Origin: Endozoicomonas sp. NE40
GTDB lineage: Bacteria > Pseudomonadota > Gammaproteobacteria > Pseudomonadales > Endozoicomonadaceae
Length of the DNA stretch: 64,000 nucleotides
Direction: 5' to 3'
Assembly: GCF_040549045.1 (NCBI RefSeq)
Contig: NZ_JBEWTB010000002.1
Location: forward strand, 4,824,501-4,888,500
Part shown: in pieces, positions 59,290-64,000 of the stretch
Numbering within the stretch: the first letter of the stretch is position 1
How the letters are laid out: the number at the start of each line of letters is the position of its first letter
Made by a program: the position numbers and the translations under genes
The notes under the pieces: generated by a model
The model's input: only the letters and a program-made list of their open reading frames with translations
The model's database searches: none
What the model was told of the DNA's origin: nothing

Positions 59290-59640
59290 ATGAATCTTCT
59301 GAAACAAATTAAAGGGCTTGTGGCGGGGCTGATATTCCTGGTTGTTGGTTCTCTACTGATGGAACAGTTGGTCTATCTGCTTTTTTCACCAGGCTATTGG
59401 TGGACGCTTGTAGAATCTCCGGTGTTCTGGAGCTTGTTTTCTGTAGGGTGTTTTTATCAGCTATGGCTGCTTGATCAAAAGTTTCCAGAACAATATTCGG
59501 ATGAGGGCTCTAAGATTCAGGACGATGAGCAACCTATGAATGAAACTAACCCGGCAACGGGCTTACCAATGGCTGGTGCTTTAGATATTGCTGGCAACCC
59601 CTATGGAGGAGATGATTCAGTCAGGTTTGACCTGATCTAA
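59290..59640 (+). CDS. Small membrane protein with NPATGLPM/GNPYG tail
   Basis: This 116-residue protein has two membrane segments (LVAGLIFLVVGSLLMEQLVYLLF and FWSLFSVGCFYQLWLL), then an acidic linker. It ends with NPATGLPMAGALDIAGNPYG. A very similar tail occurs, from memory, in small hypothetical proteins of many mobile elements, so the motif rather than the membrane part appears conserved. GGGAGGT precedes ATG 59290. It is divergent from traC, and its end overlaps the traG end by 24 bases. Confidence 0.7.
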   Translation: MNLLKQIKGLVAGLIFLVVGSLLMEQLVYLLFSPGYWWTLVESPVFWSLFSVGCFYQLWLLDQKFPEQYSDEGSKIQDDEQPMNETNPATGLPMAGALDIAGNPYGGDDSVRFDLI

Positions 59641-62600
59641 AAAGTTTTGCTTTATTTCCCTTTGGGTTCGGGACAACCGACTTGATGATTCCTGGAAATG
59701 TTCTTTATCGGGTCTGCCAAATACACTCAGGTTGTTCTCTGCCTGGCGTTGCTGGATTTGGTTTCCTATATTGCTGCCAATATGCGCAGGGGGCATAGTC
59801 GTATCTAGATAGTTGCCTTCCACCGGGAGCAGTGATTGCCCCTTCAGCCATTTTTCCACTGACTGCTCATATTCTCTTAGTTCAGGCTGGTAAAGCCTGT
59901 TCATTTCACCGATAAGAGTGAGTGCTGCGTTAGTGTGTTGTGGATTGTCTGCTGCATGAGTCAGGTGATTGAAAACGTGCTGTCCTAAAATCGCATCTTT
60001 GTCACCCCAGCCCCTGCTGATTTCAGCTATCGACTGCCCCAAACGATGACGACGATCTTCCGGTTCAGCACTTCGTTCATATCTGAGGTCACGATCTTTG
60101 ACCATTGACGCAAAGGCAGCTGCCTGATGGTCTGTAAGGCCGTGGGATGCTGCTTTATCAAAGGCTTCATTGTATGTCAGGCTTAGCCCCGAACCAGAGG
60201 TGGAAGGCTGTGTTCCATAGGCACTATGCTTTAACAGGCTGGTGACATAGGGCTTACTTTGACCTGAATTCTGAAACTGACCCTGAATAGAATCGCTGGA
60301 CTGTTGGAATGCCTTGATCAAAGGTTGCAAGGCTTCGGGTTGTTGTGTAGCTGCTGCTCGAAGGTTCGCATTCTGAAGAGTTTTTTGTTCAGGCAACTGT
60401 CCGGATTCTGAAATTCGTTGCCTGACTTGCTCGCTATTGATGCTTTCAGGTTTGTGAATTGCATCTGTAACTGACTTGGAAAGGTTGCTATTTCTGTTGG
60501 CTTCAGGCACCAATGACTGATTAGACAGCGGACTATCATTCAACGACCCCGAACTGATGATACCGGACTTTTGTAGAGCTTCGCTCAACCTTCCCAGGTC
60601 ATTCTCGTTAGGACTGTTCAGATAGGATGATACCAGTGCGGCAGCAAGAGTTTCTGAAGAGTTGGCAAACTGCCCGCTGAACCTTTTAACATTGCGGTTA
60701 ACCTGCTTCTGAAACTCAGGATCGTAAGGCTTTGACTGCAGTGTATTCATGCCAGATTCAGAAGAGGCTAAACGGTTCGCCCAGACCGCCGGTCCCGTAT
60801 TCAGGGCTTTTCCTAGTTGTTGCTGCAACTGGCTGACCTGTTCATAGCTTTTTTCAGTACTGAGGCTTTCCTGAGCCATTTTCTGGTAGGACTGGCTATC
60901 GTTTACGCCGAGTTCTTTCATCCAGCTGTGAGAATGGCTATTACTGGCATCCATGGAAAGTGCTTTTTGTAATTGTGAATCCCAGTTTTTTGAAAATTGT
61001 TCACTACTAACGTGAGCCAGCGCATCCTGAAAGCTATCACTTTTAGAATCTCGGTTCATACCAGACCATTTCTTCTGGTAGTTGCCATTAATACCGAAGA
61101 GACTTCCAAGAATGCCTCGTTTTGATATTCCACCGCCAGCTTCCAGTACTTTTGAGGTAGCCATATCTTCAGACATCTGGGAACTTAACCCAAATTGTTT
61201 CTGCAAATCTCTTGCGAGATTATCTCGCATTGAGGCAACTTCACTTTGCCCTGAGCTTAAACTGCTGCTGAACTGACGTAACTCCCGGCTATCAATGGAA
61301 TCTCCATACCGTTGCTGAATTGCATGACTGGTAGCCTGACTGAAAGCCATACCGGAAGATTTTCTTGCCGCATCTTTGGATTGCACAAGGCTGGACAGAT
61401 GACTGCTGGCAGATAATGCCGGAACCACCTGATCAATCTGTCCCCGTGTCGCCCCCTGTTGAGGTCCGATATTCCAACCGCGCCTGCTGATTAACCGCAG
61501 CTCCGGGCATCATAATATCCGGCGAGCTGATTTTCTCGTTCACGAAATCACCACTCTGCATCCTGCCTGCCAGATGGGTGGCTGTAATCGCACTGCCGTA
61601 TAACAGCATCAGCACCAGTGCGGGGGTAGATGCTGCCATTAATCCACCGACGCCTAACCAGTACTCCAGAATCGGCCCCGACTCAATGATGCCGGTAAAG
61701 CTGGTAATGGGAGCTGACAGTGCTGCCATCGCTCCCTGTGAAACCAGCGTAATATAAAGATTATTGATGGACAGAACCGGCATCCACAACTGAATCCAAA
61801 GCAACAACATCAGGTATTTAAACGCCAGTCGCACACCAAACAGACCTACGCAGACCAGCAACCCCATCAACGGAGTAACCGCAAAAACAAACCCTTCGAT
61901 ATACGCCATCATCGCCCGCATACTGCTCAGAAACAGGTGCTGTTCTCCTGCCCACTGCGTATTCCGTTGCAGCAATGCCTGTTGGGTCATAATGGCTGCT
62001 TGAGGTTGCTGCATATCCTGAAGCTTCTCGATAGTGGCGTCGTGGTAAATGGGCAGCAGGGCAGAAGCCATCATAAAATTACGGCTGGATTCTGCACCCT
62101 GGCTTAACGCTTGCAGGGCTGATCCCAGCGTCAGGCTTCTTGCAGAGCTGTTGTCCTGCTGAATCTGTTGATCAAACCAGGCATTGAGCCGGGGCTTTAA
62201 CCAGGCGAAGGCTTCATTGCAGGTCACTGACGTAGGCTGTCCATTGCGATAAATCAGGGTGCCAAAGACATCGGATTGAAATTCCAGGGCAGTCATCACG
62301 TCGGCGTTACTGAATACCTCATGGGTGGTTTTGTAGTTCAGGTCGATACCGATCAGTGTGCATTCTTTGATGTAGTTGCGCCATGACTGCGCCAGAGCAG
62401 GGTTATTCTGAAACTGGTTCATGGCTTTTCTGCGGGCTTCCATCAACCGGATCAGGCTGGATAGATAACCATTGCGGGTTAGTTTCACCGCATCCGTTGT
62501 ATGAAAAGCCTGTTCAAAAATTTCAGTCATTTTCCAGGTCAGGGTAGAAAGCATACTGGCGGTGAGGGCAATGCCGAAGGGTACGTTATCCACCTTGCGG

Positions 62601-62884
62601 TTGGTGTCGGTGTACACATCATATATATCCACGTCGATGCCCTTGTAGCGACTACCTCCCGTCGGTAAACCAAACAGAGCCGTATAGATCAGCAGGCTTA
62701 ACAGCAAATGCTGAAACGCTGGAAACTTGCCCGCCATCAATCCCTGCAGTGCCAGATAGAAAGTACCGATGATAAAACCGATCTTGATGGTCAGAATAAA
62801 GTCAGGGTTGCTGACCATCATCACCAAACCGTTCAACACGGTGTAGAGAAAATGGGCATCTCCGATGGAGTAGATGGTTTCCAT
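59617..62884 (-). pseudogene. traG: TraG mating-pair/entry-exclusion protein, one frameshift
   Basis: The frame 62884-61433 (483 aa) is the TraG N-terminal domain. It has membrane segments DFILTIKIGFIIGTFYLALQGLM, GFVFAVTPLMGLLVCVGLFGVRLAF, YLMLLLWIQLWMPVLSINNLY and others. The frame 61428-59617 (603 aa) is the soluble Ser/Gln-rich C-terminal domain. At the GGGGG of 61453-61457 (minus), using four G gives STGATRGQIDQVVPALSASSHLSS, joining the halves into a protein of about 1,090 residues, close to SXT TraG. TraG acts in pilus assembly and exclusion. Two separate proteins are possible but would be unusual. Confidence 0.82.
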
Positions 62885-62885
62885 G

Positions 62886-64000
62886 CTAAGGGTTTGCCGG
62901 AGTCAGACGGGAAGGTGAACGCTGAGCTTTTGCCGGTGGCAGTTTCTGATAACGTTTCTGTTCCGCCACGGCTAGCATATGCCGATAATCCTGAATCAAC
63001 TCACCAAAGCGACCGTAACGCTCGCCCAGCCTTTGCAATTCACGATGCAACTGAGTTCGTGACAAGTTCAGTGTCGTCTGTAATTGTTGGGCAAAGGGAT
63101 GATAATCACCTTCCATATTGATGATTGAAGTGGTGATCTGGTGCAAATCCTCAATAAACTGATGCACCATATAAAAGGCAATATGGGGTGAAGCCTGGGT
63201 GATGAATAGCTTGGCCAACTGTACATCAGCTGCCGTTAGATTGCGGATCATTGCCCCTGTACCCACGGGTAAATTGTGTAGAAGGGCAGTTGCCGACACT
63301 CCGTTGACTGTTTGTAAAACACCTCTGGAATTTTGATGCCAGTGATCCGCAAGGGTATTGAATTGCTGGGTTAAATGTTCTGCCAGCCCGGATAGCTTTT
63401 GTTTATCCACCAGATTCATGGACAGACAACCGGAATGGTCTTTGCAACGGTACAAACTCACTTGCTCAGAGCCATAAATCAGGTCTTCCACTTTCAGCTG
63501 GTTGCCGATGTAACTGAACAGTTTTGGCTGGGGATCGCCGGAATTCATGGAGACAATAATGGTTCCAGTCAGGCTCATTACCGCTTCCCGATACTCATTG
63601 CCGGTAATAGCCGAAGATTTCTTCAGGGCATTCCAGACCAGATTGCCCAGTAACCTTTCCTGATCCTGAGGGCTGGCAGATTGACGCCAGGCTTTGACCG
63701 GATCTCGGTCAGACAGCCCTGTTCCGGTAAATGACTGAAAGGTATCCGCTACATTGGAACGGCTGATATTAAGTGAAGCATCGGTCTGAAACTTTTTCAT
63801 GGCTGCGGGCATAGGCATACTGTTCACCAGCCCTTGACCCATCTGGCAGGAATTGGAGAAAAGACTGTTCAGGTGCATGATCTTTTCCTGCAGGGCTTCA
63901 ATATGCTGGTACGCTTTTTCATTCATGGCGCTGATGGCCAGTCCCAGCAAATAACCGGAGGCATTACCGGCAATATCCCGAATCAGTTTGTTGAACTGCT
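62886..64000 (-). CDS. traH: TraH conjugation protein, 5' end beyond window
   Basis: A frame of at least 371 residues is open to the window edge, reading QFNKLIRDIAGNASGYLLGLAISAMNEKAYQHIEALQEK at its visible start. It continues with LNSLFSNSCQMGQGLVNS and a periplasmic, coiled-coil part (LSRTQLHRELQRLGERYG). These match TraH (PF06122), which is about 460 residues in F, so the signal peptide and first 90 or so residues are missing. It ends two bases before traG, the standard traH-traG order. Confidence 0.9.
   Translation of the reverse strand, partial: QFNKLIRDIAGNASGYLLGLAISAMNEKAYQHIEALQEKIMHLNSLFSNSCQMGQGLVNSMPMPAAMKKFQTDASLNISRSNVADTFQSFTGTGLSDRDPVKAWRQSASPQDQERLLGNLVWNALKKSSAITGNEYREAVMSLTGTIIVSMNSGDPQPKLFSYIGNQLKVEDLIYGSEQVSLYRCKDHSGCLSMNLVDKQKLSGLAEHLTQQFNTLADHWHQNSRGVLQTVNGVSATALLHNLPVGTGAMIRNLTAADVQLAKLFITQASPHIAFYMVHQFIEDLHQITTSIINMEGDYHPFAQQLQTTLNLSRTQLHRELQRLGERYGRFGELIQDYRHMLAVAEQKRYQKLPPAKAQRSPSRLTPANP

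Noticed and set aside
42255..64000. GI/PAGI-2-like (MPF_G) transfer system
   Set aside because: Considered because of DUF4400 and the integrative context, but TraL-E-K-B-V-A, TraN, TraU, TraH and TraG identify an F-type system.

Overview
The window looks like part of a marine gammaproteobacterial chromosome, probably Oceanospirillales/Endozoicomonas-like. This is inferred from the gacA/uvrY-uvrC-pgsA-tRNA(Gly-Cys-Leu) block, an ETF/ETF-QO respiratory block, and SXT/R391-type conjugative and recombination genes. About 13 kb of ordinary chromosome (27.5-40.7 kb) lies between two mobile regions that run off opposite ends of the window.

Left island (1-27.4 kb). A long leftward defence operon encodes an SF2 helicase, DUF4391, type III Mod, type III Res (frameshifted), an attC-like integron recombination site, Septu PtuA and PtuB, and a phospholipase D-fold protein cut by the window edge. 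Next come a frameshifted NERD-domain membrane protein (leftward), then rightward a SAM methyltransferase paired with a PLD-helicase-DUF3427 protein, and an unrecognised gene. From 18.4 kb there is an SXT-like accessory module: a tyrosine recombinase of the Integrase_1 type, a mobile-element arfA, a highly structured leader, then Bet, Exo, a MoxR/CobS-like AAA+ ATPase, DUF3150 and a CobT-like VWA protein. The island ends with a short cluster behind a textbook LexA-controlled promoter. That cluster encodes a free-standing integrase-arm-like domain and a helix-turn-helix regulator, and two near-identical 19-bp palindromes follow.

Chromosomal segment (27.5-40.7 kb). It holds a YiiX-like papain-fold hydrolase, DUF1285, a nucleoside hydrolase and ETF-QO. 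Next is a sulfide/persulfide detoxification cluster (two YeeE-type transporters, a CoA-disulfide/persulfide reductase with rhodanese domain, and a dithiol ArsR sensor with visible operators) lodged between etfQO and etfBA. Then come etfB, etfA (frameshifted), gacA/uvrY, uvrC, pgsA and the three tRNAs. A broken partial copy of tRNA-Gly sits between tRNA-Gly and tRNA-Cys.

Right element (40.7-64 kb and beyond). An integrase 230 bp downstream of tRNA-Leu and an excisionase-like gene mark one end of an integrative conjugative element. A single leftward F-type (MPF_F) transfer operon runs TraH-TraG-TraC-(TrbC/TraW/TraU fusion)-TraN-TraL-E-K-B-V-A-TraI-TraD-DUF4400-TraF. Three small rightward insertions interrupt it: a HTH/PIN toxin-antitoxin pair, a VOC-fold protein and a small membrane protein.

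At least four genes (res, NERD, etfA, traG) each carry one extra base in a short homopolymer, in both housekeeping and mobile DNA. Assembly or sequencing indels are therefore at least as likely as true decay. All functions here are from reading the sequence; no database search was possible.
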